DNA of 64,000 nucleotides from CAVVDY01 sp963815775. Lineage in GTDB: Bacteria > Acidobacteriota > Terriglobia > Terriglobales > Acidobacteriaceae. Of the stretch, positions 25,749 through 34,358 are shown piece after piece; position 1 is the first letter of the stretch, and each line of letters opens with the position of its first letter. The notes under the pieces were generated by a model. It was given only the letters and a program-made list of their open reading frames with translations. It searched no databases and was not told where the DNA came from. The stretch lies in assembly GCA_963815775.1 (NCBI GenBank), contig CAWFIB010000016.1, positions 62,001-126,000 of the forward strand. The letters run 5' to 3'. The translations under genes were made by a program, and so were the position numbers.

Positions 25749-26474
25749 ATGGCAGCAGGCATCCCAACGCAACCGAACCTTGCCGGGCAGGACACGCGCT
25801 TCGATCGGCGCCTCTCCGAGATCCTTGATTTCGCCACCGAAGTGTTCGCCGAAAAAGGATACGAGGGCGCGTCCATGCGCGACCTTTCGCGACTGAGCGG
25901 CATTTCGCTGGCCGGCCTGTACTACTACTTCGATTCCAAGGAAAAACTGCTCTATTTCATTCAGAAGCACACATTCACCACCATCATCGGGCGCCTGCGT
26001 GAGCGGCTGGAGGGAGAGAGGGACGTTGAAAAGCGGCTGCGGATCTTCATTCACAATCACGTGGATTACGCTCTGGCCCGGCACGACGCGATGAAGGTAC
26101 TGTCGCACGAAGACGAAGTGCTGAAGAACAGCTACCGTACCGAGCTTGCCACCATCAAGCGGGAGTATTACCAGATCTGTGTCGCGCTTGCGGACGACGT
26201 CATGCGGCAGGAGCGCCCGGGAGTTGTGACGGTACATCGCATGCGGACGCGGACGGCTGTGATGGCGCTGTTTGGAACGATGAACTGGCTGTACACCTGG
26301 CACAATCCGCGGATCGATCCGGGCGCGGAGATTCTTGCAAGGCAAATCGGGGACCTGTTCCTGCACGGGATTCGGGGGACGACAGCGGCTGAGCGTGCCC
26401 GGCAGCGAAACCATTCGCTGGAGCGGAAGGTTGGCCACAGCCGGCGAAGTGCTAAGCCACAGGAGCACCGATGA
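25749..26474 (+). CDS. TetR/AcrR family transcriptional regulator
   Basis: The 241-residue protein has an N-terminal TetR helix-turn-helix: ILDFATEVFAEKGYEGASMRD, then SGISLAGLYYYFDSKEKLLY. The ligand domain is of the fatty-acid/acyl-CoA sensing type (TetR_C with NHVDYALARHDAMKVLSHE). It overlaps the next enoyl-CoA hydratase gene by four bases, so it is translated with the pathway it presumably controls. A palindrome lies 31 bases upstream. The likely effector is an aromatic or acyl-CoA ester, by analogy with neighbours. Confidence 0.92.
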   Translation: MAAGIPTQPNLAGQDTRFDRRLSEILDFATEVFAEKGYEGASMRDLSRLSGISLAGLYYYFDSKEKLLYFIQKHTFTTIIGRLRERLEGERDVEKRLRIFIHNHVDYALARHDAMKVLSHEDEVLKNSYRTELATIKREYYQICVALADDVMRQERPGVVTVHRMRTRTAVMALFGTMNWLYTWHNPRIDPGAEILARQIGDLFLHGIRGTTAAERARQRNHSLERKVGHSRRSAKPQEHR

Positions 26475-27286
26475 GCGAACACTCCACAGCCACGATGGAG
26501 AGCCAGAGCCTGGTCGGCTACAGGGTAGAAGCGGGTGTCGCTGTTATTGAGCTGAACGATCCTCCCGCCAACACTTACAGCTATGCGATGAATCGGCAGC
26601 TCGACGATGCCATTCTGCGCGCGCGCATGGACGAAGATGCCCATGTGATCGTGCTGAGAGGGGCAGGGGAAAAGTTCTTTTGCGCAGGCGCCGACATTCA
26701 GATGCTGGTTAAGGCAGATCCCACATTCAAGTACTACTTCTGCCTCCATGCTAATGAGACCCTGCTTCGGCTGGAAAATACTCCGAAACTGGTGATTGCC
26801 GCGATTAACGGGCATTGCGTGGGAGGCGGCCTGGAGGTTGCACTCGCTGCCGACCTGCGCGTGGCCCGCAAGGATGGGGGGAAGATCGGACTGCCAGAGG
26901 TGAAGTTGGGAGTCCTTCCCGGCACCGGCGGGACACAACGGCTTTCGCGAATGCTAGGAAAATCCAAGGCCATTGAAATGATGGCGCTGGGCGAAACCTT
27001 TAATTTTGAAAAAGCCAGGGAGCTGGGGATCATCAACGAGATCTTCGAGGGTGATAACTTCACGGAACAAGTGATGAACTACGCCCGCCAGTTCTGTCCG
27101 CCTAACAAGGCGGCTAAAGCCGTGGGCCGCATGAAACGTTCGGTACAGGCAGGCTGGGAGGTTCCGCTGGAATCAGGGCTCGCCCTGGAGCGCGAACACC
27201 AGCAGCTTCTGTTCGAAAGCGACGACGCCAAAGAAGGCCTCGCCGCTTACATCGAAAAGCGGGCTCCTGTCTTTAAGGCGAAGTAA
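26471..27286 (+). CDS. Enoyl-CoA hydratase/isomerase family protein
   Basis: The 271-residue crotonase-fold protein has the CoA-binding motif FFCAGADIQML, the oxyanion turn NGHCVGGGLEVALAADLR and PEVKLGVLPGTGGTQRL. Both glutamates expected in a true hydratase are present (GGGLE and LPE). It would add water to a 2,3-unsaturated acyl-CoA. It overlaps the TetR gene (ATGA-type overlap) and ends one base into the next crotonase gene, so the three are translationally coupled. The exact substrate is not known; context suggests a ring-derived acyl-CoA. Confidence 0.93.
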   Translation: MSEHSTATMESQSLVGYRVEAGVAVIELNDPPANTYSYAMNRQLDDAILRARMDEDAHVIVLRGAGEKFFCAGADIQMLVKADPTFKYYFCLHANETLLRLENTPKLVIAAINGHCVGGGLEVALAADLRVARKDGGKIGLPEVKLGVLPGTGGTQRLSRMLGKSKAIEMMALGETFNFEKARELGIINEIFEGDNFTEQVMNYARQFCPPNKAAKAVGRMKRSVQAGWEVPLESGLALEREHQQLLFESDDAKEGLAAYIEKRAPVFKAK

Positions 27287-28065
27287 TGACGACGATCGGA
27301 CAAAGCGCGTTCACCCGCATCACCGCCGAGCTAAGCCCGCCGGTTGCACGAATTACGCTGAACCACCCGCCATTGAACGTCATCGACGTGAAGATGATGG
27401 AGGAGCTGCGCGCCGCACTGGAGCAGATTGAGACTCGTTCGGAGATCGTCGCGACCGTTTTCGCCGGTTCAGAGCGTGCCTTCTCCAGCGGGGTCGAGAT
27501 CACGGAGCACACAGGCGACAAGATTCGCGACACCCTGGGAGCGTTTCACAGTGTGATTCGCTCCATGGTTGCGAGCCGCAAGCTCACGATTGCCAGTGTG
27601 CGGCGCCACTGCCTGGGTGGAGGCGCGGAGTTGGCGCTCATGTGCGACGTGGTTTACGCGTCCCCGGATTCCGTCTGGGGATTCCCGGAGATCAAGCTGG
27701 CGTGCTATCCGCCGGTGGCCGGCGTTGCCCTGTCCGCCATTGTGGGACAGAAGCTAGCGGCCGAGATGGTGCTGACGGGACGGACACTGACCGGACAGGA
27801 GGCGGTGGCGGCGGGGCTGGTTAACGGCGTCGCAGATGACCCGGAGACGCTGGTGCAGGAATGCATTCAGCGCGTTTCGCAACTGAGTCCTTCAGCGATC
27901 GCGGTCGCCAAAAAGGCGCTCTATTCATGGGATGCCATTCATTTCGACAAGGGGCTTGCCCGCGCAGAGCAGATTTACTTCGACGAGCTGATGAAGACCG
28001 CTGACGTCCACGAAGGTATCGCTGCCTTTATGGAACGCCGGCGGCCGAACTGGACGACGAAATAG
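27286..28065 (+). CDS. Crotonase-fold enzyme like cyclohexa-1,5-dienecarbonyl-CoA hydratase
   Basis: The 259-residue protein has the crotonase fold with PPLNVIDVKMMEEL, then FSSGVEITEHTGDKIRDTLGAFH and GGGAELALMCDVVYA. The string SGVEITEHT-x-DKIRD-x-LGAFH resembles dienoyl-CoA hydratases of anaerobic benzoyl-CoA degradation (Dch, BamR), as I recall them. Such enzymes hydrate the ring product of benzoyl-CoA reductase. It starts at the last base of the previous gene and is followed 6 bases later by the rhodanese gene. The alternative is a general enoyl-CoA hydratase. Confidence 0.85.
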   Translation: MTTIGQSAFTRITAELSPPVARITLNHPPLNVIDVKMMEELRAALEQIETRSEIVATVFAGSERAFSSGVEITEHTGDKIRDTLGAFHSVIRSMVASRKLTIASVRRHCLGGGAELALMCDVVYASPDSVWGFPEIKLACYPPVAGVALSAIVGQKLAAEMVLTGRTLTGQEAVAAGLVNGVADDPETLVQECIQRVSQLSPSAIAVAKKALYSWDAIHFDKGLARAEQIYFDELMKTADVHEGIAAFMERRRPNWTTK

Positions 28066-28071
28066 AGACAA

Positions 28072-28395
28072 ATGGATTACGAAATCACATATACGGGACT
28101 GAAATCGCTGCTGGACAGCGGGGAGGGGATTACCCTGCTCGATGTTCGTGAGCCCTGGGAGTATCAGGCAGCGCAAATCGCAGGAAGTAAGCACATCCCG
28201 ATGGGCGACATCCCGGCACGATTCAACCAGGAGCTCGACCCCGACTCCCACATTGTCGTAGTTTGTCATCATGGCGTGCGCTCGCTGAATGTGACGAGAT
28301 GGCTGCGACAGCAGGGATTTGAAAAGGTGCAGTCTTTGCGCGGCGGAATCGACCGCTGGGCGCGGGAGATCGATCCTTCAATACCGTTGTATTAA
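28072..28395 (+). CDS. Single-domain rhodanese-like sulfurtransferase
   Basis: The 107-residue protein has LLDVREPWEYQAAQIAGSKHIPMG and the active-site loop VVCHHGVRS with its catalytic Cys. It would carry sulfane sulfur as a persulfide. Its place between crotonase genes and the genes of a molybdenum and iron-sulfur enzyme suggests a supply role for cofactor or cluster sulfur, which is inference. Confidence 0.92.
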   Translation: MDYEITYTGLKSLLDSGEGITLLDVREPWEYQAAQIAGSKHIPMGDIPARFNQELDPDSHIVVVCHHGVRSLNVTRWLRQQGFEKVQSLRGGIDRWAREIDPSIPLY

Positions 28396-28409
28396 GCAGG
28401 ACTGTTGAT

Positions 28410-28916
28410 ATGAAGAAGCAACTGATTGAACTTCGCGTGAATGGCCGATCGTATGAGCTAGCGGTCGAACCGAACAAACTTTTGCTCGACGTGCTGCGGC
28501 AGGACCTCAATCTGACAGGGTCAAAGCGCGGCTGCGATGATTCTTCCTGCGGCGCGTGCACGGTGCAGGTCGATGGCACACCGATGCTGGCGTGTACCAT
28601 GCTGGCCGCCAGCTTTGAAGGCCATGAGATCGCGACGGTTGAGGGATTCGCCAGCGGCGCAGGAATGGCCGCACTGCAGAAGGCGTATGGCGACTTTGGG
28701 GGCTCGCAGTGTGGATACTGCACGCCCGGCTTCATGATGACCGTCAAGTGGTTGCTGGCGAATAATCCCAATCCCAGCGAGCCGGAGATTCGCGACGCAC
28801 TGAGCAGCAATCTCTGCCGCTGCACCGGCTATACCCAGATGTATCAGGCGATCCGCGCCGCGATTGAGGCGGAAAAGAAGAGCGCGGAGCGCGAGCCGGT
28901 GGGCGCGGCGACGTAA
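28410..28916 (+). CDS. hcrC: 4-hydroxybenzoyl-CoA reductase-type 2Fe-2S subunit (gamma)
   Basis: This 168-residue protein is the small subunit of a xanthine oxidase family enzyme. The plant-type 2Fe-2S cluster motif is RGCDDSSCGACTVQVDG with a later Cys in LAC, and the helical second cluster domain has CGYCTPGF and LCRCTGY. It passes electrons between the molybdenum subunit and the FAD subunit. The length and LLLDVLRQDLNLTGSKRGCD are typical. The gene lies 14 bases after the rhodanese gene. Assignment to the hydroxybenzoyl-CoA type rests on the FAD subunit encoded downstream. Confidence 0.88.
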   Translation: MKKQLIELRVNGRSYELAVEPNKLLLDVLRQDLNLTGSKRGCDDSSCGACTVQVDGTPMLACTMLAASFEGHEIATVEGFASGAGMAALQKAYGDFGGSQCGYCTPGFMMTVKWLLANNPNPSEPEIRDALSSNLCRCTGYTQMYQAIRAAIEAEKKSAEREPVGAAT

Positions 28917-29042
28917 ACCCGCGGCGGGCGGCTCGCTCCTGGTTCGCCCCGCGGAGGCCCAGGGGCTAAAAGCCCTGACTTTAAAAATGGTTTCGGCACG
29001 GCTGAAGCCGGGCTCTTTCAAAAGCTAATAACTGGTTTTCTT
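28917..29042. repeat. Palindrome pair inside the aromatic operon
   Basis: The spacer between the 2Fe-2S and molybdenum subunit genes holds AGGGGCTAAAAGCCCT (28961-28976) and GGCACGGCTGAAGCCGGGC (28995-29013). These match the two palindromes at 32.76-32.81 kb. They would form hairpins in the polycistronic RNA. Confidence 0.8.
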
Positions 29043-31631
29043 ATGTCTGACTTTTCTGTTATCGGTAAATCTATCGCGATGGTCGACGCCGCCGGCAAGA
29101 CGACCGGTGCCGGCAAATACACCGACGATCTCAGCCTTCCGGGAATGCTGGTGGGCAAGATCCTTCATTCGCCGTATCCACACGCGCGCATTGTGCGGAT
29201 CGACACCTCTCGCGCTAAGGCGCTTGAGGGGGTGGTCGCTGTGGTGACCGGCGAAGATGCTCCCAATCAATACGGGATTCTTCCCGTTGGCCACGATGAG
29301 ACGGCGCTTGCCGTCGGCAAGGTGCGCTATGTCGGCGACAACGTCGCGTGCGTTGCGGCCATCAACGAAGAGATCGCTGAGCAAGCGCTCGAGTTGATTG
29401 ACGTCGCGTACGAGCCGCTCCCGGCTTACTTCGATCCCGAAGAGTCGATGAAGGCGGAGGCCGACCTCATCCACGAACATCGGCCGCACAACCTTGAGAA
29501 GGATTATCACCACATTTTTGGCGATCCCGAGAAGGGTTTTGCCGAGGCCGACTACGTGCATGAGGCACGCTACATCGCCAATGAAGTGACGCACGCGGCG
29601 ATGGAACCGCACTCGACATTGGCGAGCTTCGAACTCGATCCGCACACCGGCACCCTGGGGCGGCTTACGGTCTGGTCGTCGACGCAGGTGCCGTATTACC
29701 TGCAGCACAAGCTGTCGCTGGTGCTGGAATTGCCGATGTCGCAGATTCGCGTCATCAAGCCGCTGGTAGGCGGCGGCTTCGGCGGCAAGAGCGAGATCAT
29801 TCCGCTGGAGATCATTGCTGCTGTCGCGGCGCGCGCTGCCAAAGCGCCGGTGAAGGTCACCTACACGCGGGAAGAGGTCTTCTGGGCGCATCGCGGACGG
29901 CCGCGCACGATCGTCGATCTGAAAACAGGAGTTAAGAAAGATGGCCGCGTCACCTCAGTGGCGTGCAGAGTTGTTCAAGACGGCGGCGCGTACTGCTCCT
30001 ACGGTGTGGTAACGATTCTGTATTCGGGCGCGCTGCTGGGCGCTCTGTACGATATCCCGAATATTCGCTACGACGGCTACCGTGTGCTCACCAACAAGCC
30101 GGCGTGTGGCGCAATGCGCGGCCACGGAACGGTGAACGTGCGCTTCGCCTTTGAATCGCAGATGGATGAGATCGCAGCGGCGCTGGGCCTCGACCCTGCG
30201 GAAGTGCGGCGCGTGAATCTGCTGAAGCCTCCAACCGTCACGGTAAATGGCCTGCGGGTGCTGAGCTATGGCCTGCCCGAGTGCATTGACCAGGTGGTGA
30301 CGCGCTCCGGTTGGAATGAGCGCCGTGACAACATGCCGCGCGGCCGAGGGCTGGGGGTCGCTTGCAGCCACTACGTGAGCGGCGCGGCAAACAGCATTAT
30401 CCGGTCCGACATGCCGCATTCGACGGTAAACATCAAGATCGACCGCGACGGCGGCGTCGTTGTGTACACCGGGGCCTCGGAGATTGGGCAGGGCTCCGAC
30501 ACCATGACGGCCCAGGTTGTCGCGGAAGTGCTGGGCTGCAGCCTGGCCCGCGTCAAGGTGATTGCCGCCGACACAGACCTAACGCCGATCGATCTTGGCT
30601 CTTATTCCAGCCGCGTTACCTTTATGGCCGGCAATGCTGCATTGCGCGCAGCACAGGCCGTCAAGAATAACATTGTGAGTGCCGCAGCAAAACGCATGGG
30701 TTGCGCGGCGGAAGAAGTCGTCATTCGCGAAGATCGCGTCTGGCGTACAGGTACTACAACGTCTGACATACGATCCTACAGCGTCAGATCGCTATGGAGC
30801 AGATGTAACGCCGCCAGCGGCCATGTCGATGGCCAGATTCTGCGTGGGTCAGTCTTGCAGACGCGGAAAGAGGAAGGCCCCAAGCAGCAGATGAGCTTCG
30901 AGGAGGCGGTGGTTTCGGCCATCGACTTTCACGGGGCATTAACTGGGACAGGCTCATACGCTCCTCCGATCGAAGCTCGCGGCGGGAAGTTCAAAGGAGG
31001 CGGCGTCGGTCCATCTCCTGCGTACTCGTATTCGGCGCAGGTAGCCGAGGTCAGCGTCGACGAAGAGACGGGCGAAGTCACGGTACACAAGGTTTGGGCA
31101 GCACACGATTGCGGGCGAGCCCTGAATCCAGTTGCCGTGGAAGGTCAGGTAGTCGGCTCGGTATGGATGGGGCTGGGCCAGGCCATGCAGGAAGAAATGG
31201 TTTGGAAGGACGGGCTGCTGATGAACCCAGGCCTGCTCGAATACCGGAGCCCGTCGTCGGTCGAATCGCCTGAAATTGAGACAATCATCGTAGAGAGCAT
31301 CGATCCCGAAGGTCCATTTGGCGCCAAGGAAGCGGGAGAAGGGTCGCTGGCGGCCACGATTCCGGCTATTTCGAACGCGATCTACCACGCTGTGGGAGTT
31401 AGACTGCGAGAAGCTCCATTTACTCCCGAACGCGTCCTCGCCGCGTTGCGAGACAAGCGCGGTGACAAGAAGATACAGATGACCGAATCCGTCGATCCGA
31501 CCGCTCCTATTACGTTTCGTGAGCATGGGGGTTCACTGTGTTTCAACGGCAAGGGCCCTCTACGGCATCCTCAAGATCCGGCGAGACACAAGGTATCCGC
31601 CAGCGCAGGAAGCGTAGGAGGTGAGCAATGA
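29043..31631 (+). CDS. hcrA: 4-hydroxybenzoyl-CoA reductase-type molybdenum subunit (alpha)
   Basis: This 862-residue molybdopterin-binding subunit has the family landmarks in order: GKYTDDLSLPGML, VRYVGDNVA, VGGGFGGKSE, GAMRGHGTVN, EIGQGSDTMT and the active-site stretch FGAKEAGEGSLA with its catalytic Glu. The enzyme removes the para-hydroxyl of 4-hydroxybenzoyl-CoA to give benzoyl-CoA. It overlaps the FAD subunit gene by four bases. Two oddities stand out: about 48 in-frame codons (30745-30890) that fit no family block, and a C-terminal tail of about 50 residues. Homologues are around 770 residues. Family is sure; substrate rests on the FAD subunit. Confidence 0.85.
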   Translation: MSDFSVIGKSIAMVDAAGKTTGAGKYTDDLSLPGMLVGKILHSPYPHARIVRIDTSRAKALEGVVAVVTGEDAPNQYGILPVGHDETALAVGKVRYVGDNVACVAAINEEIAEQALELIDVAYEPLPAYFDPEESMKAEADLIHEHRPHNLEKDYHHIFGDPEKGFAEADYVHEARYIANEVTHAAMEPHSTLASFELDPHTGTLGRLTVWSSTQVPYYLQHKLSLVLELPMSQIRVIKPLVGGGFGGKSEIIPLEIIAAVAARAAKAPVKVTYTREEVFWAHRGRPRTIVDLKTGVKKDGRVTSVACRVVQDGGAYCSYGVVTILYSGALLGALYDIPNIRYDGYRVLTNKPACGAMRGHGTVNVRFAFESQMDEIAAALGLDPAEVRRVNLLKPPTVTVNGLRVLSYGLPECIDQVVTRSGWNERRDNMPRGRGLGVACSHYVSGAANSIIRSDMPHSTVNIKIDRDGGVVVYTGASEIGQGSDTMTAQVVAEVLGCSLARVKVIAADTDLTPIDLGSYSSRVTFMAGNAALRAAQAVKNNIVSAAAKRMGCAAEEVVIREDRVWRTGTTTSDIRSYSVRSLWSRCNAASGHVDGQILRGSVLQTRKEEGPKQQMSFEEAVVSAIDFHGALTGTGSYAPPIEARGGKFKGGGVGPSPAYSYSAQVAEVSVDEETGEVTVHKVWAAHDCGRALNPVAVEGQVVGSVWMGLGQAMQEEMVWKDGLLMNPGLLEYRSPSSVESPEIETIIVESIDPEGPFGAKEAGEGSLAATIPAISNAIYHAVGVRLREAPFTPERVLAALRDKRGDKKIQMTESVDPTAPITFREHGGSLCFNGKGPLRHPQDPARHKVSASAGSVGGEQ

Positions 31632-32614
31632 GCCTGCCGAGCTTCCAGCTCCTGCGCCCTCGGACGCTTGGGGAAACCCTGTCGCTACTGGCGAGGCACT
31701 CCGGCGATCTGAAGGTAGTTGCCGGGGGCACCGACCTGTTGCCGTCGATGAAGCAGAAACTGTTTACTCCGTCCTATGTGCTCGACCTGCGTGGGGTGGC
31801 TGAACTAAGCGGAATCGAAAAGGCGAACGGGAGCGGACTCTCGATCGGCGCACTCACGCCCCTTAGCGTGATCGAGCATTCGCCAATCATTCGGCGTAAC
31901 TACGCGGTGTTGCATGAAGCAGCCAAGACCGTAGCATCGCCCGTCATCCGCAACATGGCGACGCTCGGGGGCAACATTTGCCTCGATACGCGCTGCCTCT
32001 GGTACAACCAGTCGCTATTGTGGCGCAAGAGCTGCGGATTCTGCCTGAAGAAGGACGGCGATCTTTGCCACGTTGCACCGGGAGGGAAATTCTGCTGGGC
32101 GACCTTCTCCGGCGATACGCCACCGGCGCTGCTATGCCTCGATGCCGAGATTGAAGTGGCCGGGCCGGATGGCACCAGGCGAGTCGCTTTACGCGATTTC
32201 TACATCAACGACGGTATTGTGCGTCTGCATCTTGCGCCGGACGAAATTGTCACCCGCGTATTCCTGCCTGTCTCCTCGTCTGGATGGCGCGGCAGCTATC
32301 AAAAACTGAGGGTGCGCGGCAGTATCGACTATCCGTTGGCGGGAGTCGCTGTGGCGCTCAGAATTGAGCCGGGTTCGGGACGGATCCAGGATGCTCGGGT
32401 TGCAATCACCGCGGTTAATCCTGCTCCACATCTGGTGAAAGACGCGGATGCGCAGGTGATTGGCGCCATCGCGGATGAAGCGACTGCGGACAGGATCGGG
32501 GAGCTGGCAATGCGCACTGCGAAGCCACTGACGACCTCCGCGCTGACTCCTGAATATCGTCGCGAGATGGTGCGAGTATTCGCCAAGCGGGCGGTAATGG
32601 CCGCGGCGAATTAG
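31628..32614 (+). CDS. hcrB: 4-hydroxybenzoyl-CoA reductase-type FAD subunit with extra 4Fe-4S loop (beta)
   Basis: The 328-residue CO-dehydrogenase-type FAD subunit has VVAGGTDLLPSMK and TLGGNICLDTRC. Most xanthine oxidase family flavin subunits lack the loop seen here at about 118-160, which carries Cys118, 123, 136, 139, 147 and 156. The spacing 123-139-147-156 fits the four ligands of the additional 4Fe-4S cluster described for 4-hydroxybenzoyl-CoA reductase. That cluster lets the enzyme run as a reductase with low-potential electrons. This loop is the best single clue to the substrate class of the operon. ATGA overlap with the molybdenum subunit gene couples their translation. Confidence 0.87.
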   Translation: MSLPSFQLLRPRTLGETLSLLARHSGDLKVVAGGTDLLPSMKQKLFTPSYVLDLRGVAELSGIEKANGSGLSIGALTPLSVIEHSPIIRRNYAVLHEAAKTVASPVIRNMATLGGNICLDTRCLWYNQSLLWRKSCGFCLKKDGDLCHVAPGGKFCWATFSGDTPPALLCLDAEIEVAGPDGTRRVALRDFYINDGIVRLHLAPDEIVTRVFLPVSSSGWRGSYQKLRVRGSIDYPLAGVAVALRIEPGSGRIQDARVAITAVNPAPHLVKDADAQVIGAIADEATADRIGELAMRTAKPLTTSALTPEYRREMVRVFAKRAVMAAAN

Positions 32615-32868
32615 TTGTCAGTTTTCAGTTGTCAGGATTGCGAAAGCTGGTTACTCAGAGGGGACTGCGCAGGGGCCAATGAGACTGACCGCGACGAGAC
32701 CGTCTTACTGACCACTGTTATCTGGAAGCCCTCTCATAAATGGAGAGGCGGAATCCCTCAGGGGCTAAAGCCCCACATTTCCTGGCTCTGTGCGGCACGG
32801 CTGAAGCCGTGCCCTTTAAAACGATTTACTTTCAAAACCGATTTATGAGATAGCTTCTGACAACTCGA
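32615..32868. repeat. Palindrome pair between hcrB-like gene and amidohydrolase
   Basis: GGGGCTAAAGCCCC (32761-32774) and GGCACGGCTGAAGCCGTGCC (32794-32813) are perfect stems with TAAA and TGAA loops, 19 bases apart. Order and spacing match the pair at 28.96-29.01 kb, so the two act as one repeat unit. No gene is seen in this 254-base stretch. Confidence 0.85.
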
Positions 32869-33711
32869 ATGATCACCGACTGCCACATCCACATTCAGCC
32901 GCTGGAGGAGTTCAAGCCCGACGCGCTGGCGCTCATGAAGAAGTCGCGTAAGGACTTCGCACAGATCGAAGAGTACTGCCGTTCGCCCAAGGCATTTCTT
33001 GGCTACCTCGACCGTGTAGGCATCGATCGCGCGGTGCTCATCAATTACGTCGCACCGGAGGTAATCGGTTTCACCCCGGCGGTAAACGAGTTCATCGCGA
33101 ATTACGTGAAGGCCGATCCGAAGCGACTCCTACCCTGTGGGAGTGTGCATCCGCGGCATACGCGCAATGTGCTCGCCGATATGGAGCAGATCGTACGGCT
33201 GGGGATCCGCCTGATCAAGATTCATCCTCCACATCAATTGCTTTACCCCAATGACTATGTGAATGGAGTGAAGGAGTTGGAAATCATCTACCGTGCGGCA
33301 GAGGCGAACGGCATTCCCATCATGGTGCATACCGGGACGTCAGTTTTTCCAAATGCGCGCAACAAGTACGGTGACCCGATGTATGTGGATGACGTCGCGG
33401 TCGATTTTCCCCGGCTGAAGATTCTGCTGGCGCACGGCGGCCGGCCGTTGTGGATGGATACTGCGTTCTTTCTGGTGCGCCGCCACCCCAATGTGTATCT
33501 GGATATCAGCGGCATCCCGCCAAAATCGCTGCTGACATACTTCCCGCGGCTGGAAGAGATTGCGCACAAGACGCTGTTCGGAACCGACTGGCCGGGGCCC
33601 GGAGTGCCGGACGTAGCCAAGAACCTGGAAGAATTTCGGCGGTTGCCGCTCTCCGCGGCCTCTCAACAGCAAATCCTGAGCAAGACTGCATTGGCCATCT
33701 GGCCCGCGTAG
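32869..33711 (+). CDS. Amidohydrolase 2 (ACMSD-like) family protein
   Basis: The 280-residue TIM-barrel protein starts MITDCHIHIQP with the paired metal histidines. It continues with MVHTGTSVFP (third histidine), LLAHGGRP and the metal Asp in FGTDWPGPG. The family includes decarboxylases and hydrolases of aromatic-derived acids. It follows the reductase genes at a gap of 254 bases with repeats, so membership in the operon is possible but not shown. It ends 5 bases before the convergent engB stop. Confidence 0.85.
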   Translation: MITDCHIHIQPLEEFKPDALALMKKSRKDFAQIEEYCRSPKAFLGYLDRVGIDRAVLINYVAPEVIGFTPAVNEFIANYVKADPKRLLPCGSVHPRHTRNVLADMEQIVRLGIRLIKIHPPHQLLYPNDYVNGVKELEIIYRAAEANGIPIMVHTGTSVFPNARNKYGDPMYVDDVAVDFPRLKILLAHGGRPLWMDTAFFLVRRHPNVYLDISGIPPKSLLTYFPRLEEIAHKTLFGTDWPGPGVPDVAKNLEEFRRLPLSAASQQQILSKTALAIWPA

Positions 33712-33716
33712 CTCAA

Positions 33717-34358
33717 CTACCCTTCGGTACCGTTTGCTTCTACGGATTCTGCTGCCGACTCGTCCAGCCGGCCAGCAACGCGAATAGCACGCCACAATTC
33801 GTTCTGCCCGATGCGGGCCTTCGCTGAGAACGGAATGATCTGCTCAGGGTCGACCTGTAACTGCTCACAAAGCTTGTGCAGCGAGCTGCGAAGCTGATTG
33901 TTGGAGATGCGATCGGCCTTGGTAGCGACGATGAGGAACTGCCGATTCGCGTGGCGCAGCCATTCCAGCAGTTGAATATCCAGTTGCTGCGGTGGAATGG
34001 TGACATCGACAAGAGACAGGCAAAGCGCCAGGGTGGAACGCTTTTCCAGATAAGGATTGATAAACTCGCTCCACTTTGCGGTGACTTCTTTGGGCGCGCG
34101 AGCATAGCCGTAGCCCGGCAGATCGGCAAATACGAACTCCGGCTTCGGCTTGCCATGGCGCCGCACTTCAAAGAAGTTGATGGTCTGGGTGCGTCCGGGG
34201 GTGTTGCTGGTTTTGGCGATCTTGTTTCCCACCAGCGAATTGATCAAGCTCGACTTTCCAACGTTGGACCGGCCCAGGAAGGCAATTTCCGGCGCCCCAG
34301 GCGGAGGAAAATGCCGGGGATCGGCGGCAGACGTTACAAAGCGCGTCAAGACCTTCAT
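33717..34358 (-). CDS. engB: Ribosome biogenesis GTP-binding protein EngB/YsxC
   Basis: The 213-residue GTPase has G1 GRSNVGKSSL, the EngB mark SNTPGRTQTINFF, G3 DLPGYGYA and G4 TKAD, then the SAK motif FSAKARIG. EngB acts in assembly of the large ribosomal subunit. The C-terminal 18 residues are variable. It is downstream of lon on the same strand, about 110 bases away. Confidence 0.95.
   Translation of the reverse strand: MKVLTRFVTSAADPRHFPPPGAPEIAFLGRSNVGKSSLINSLVGNKIAKTSNTPGRTQTINFFEVRRHGKPKPEFVFADLPGYGYARAPKEVTAKWSEFINPYLEKRSTLALCLSLVDVTIPPQQLDIQLLEWLRHANRQFLIVATKADRISNNQLRSSLHKLCEQLQVDPEQIIPFSAKARIGQNELWRAIRVAGRLDESAAESVEANGTEG

Noticed and set aside
28995..29013. Hairpin as a terminator ending the operon after the 2Fe-2S subunit
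   Set aside because: No T-run follows, and the molybdenum and FAD subunits of the same enzyme come next.
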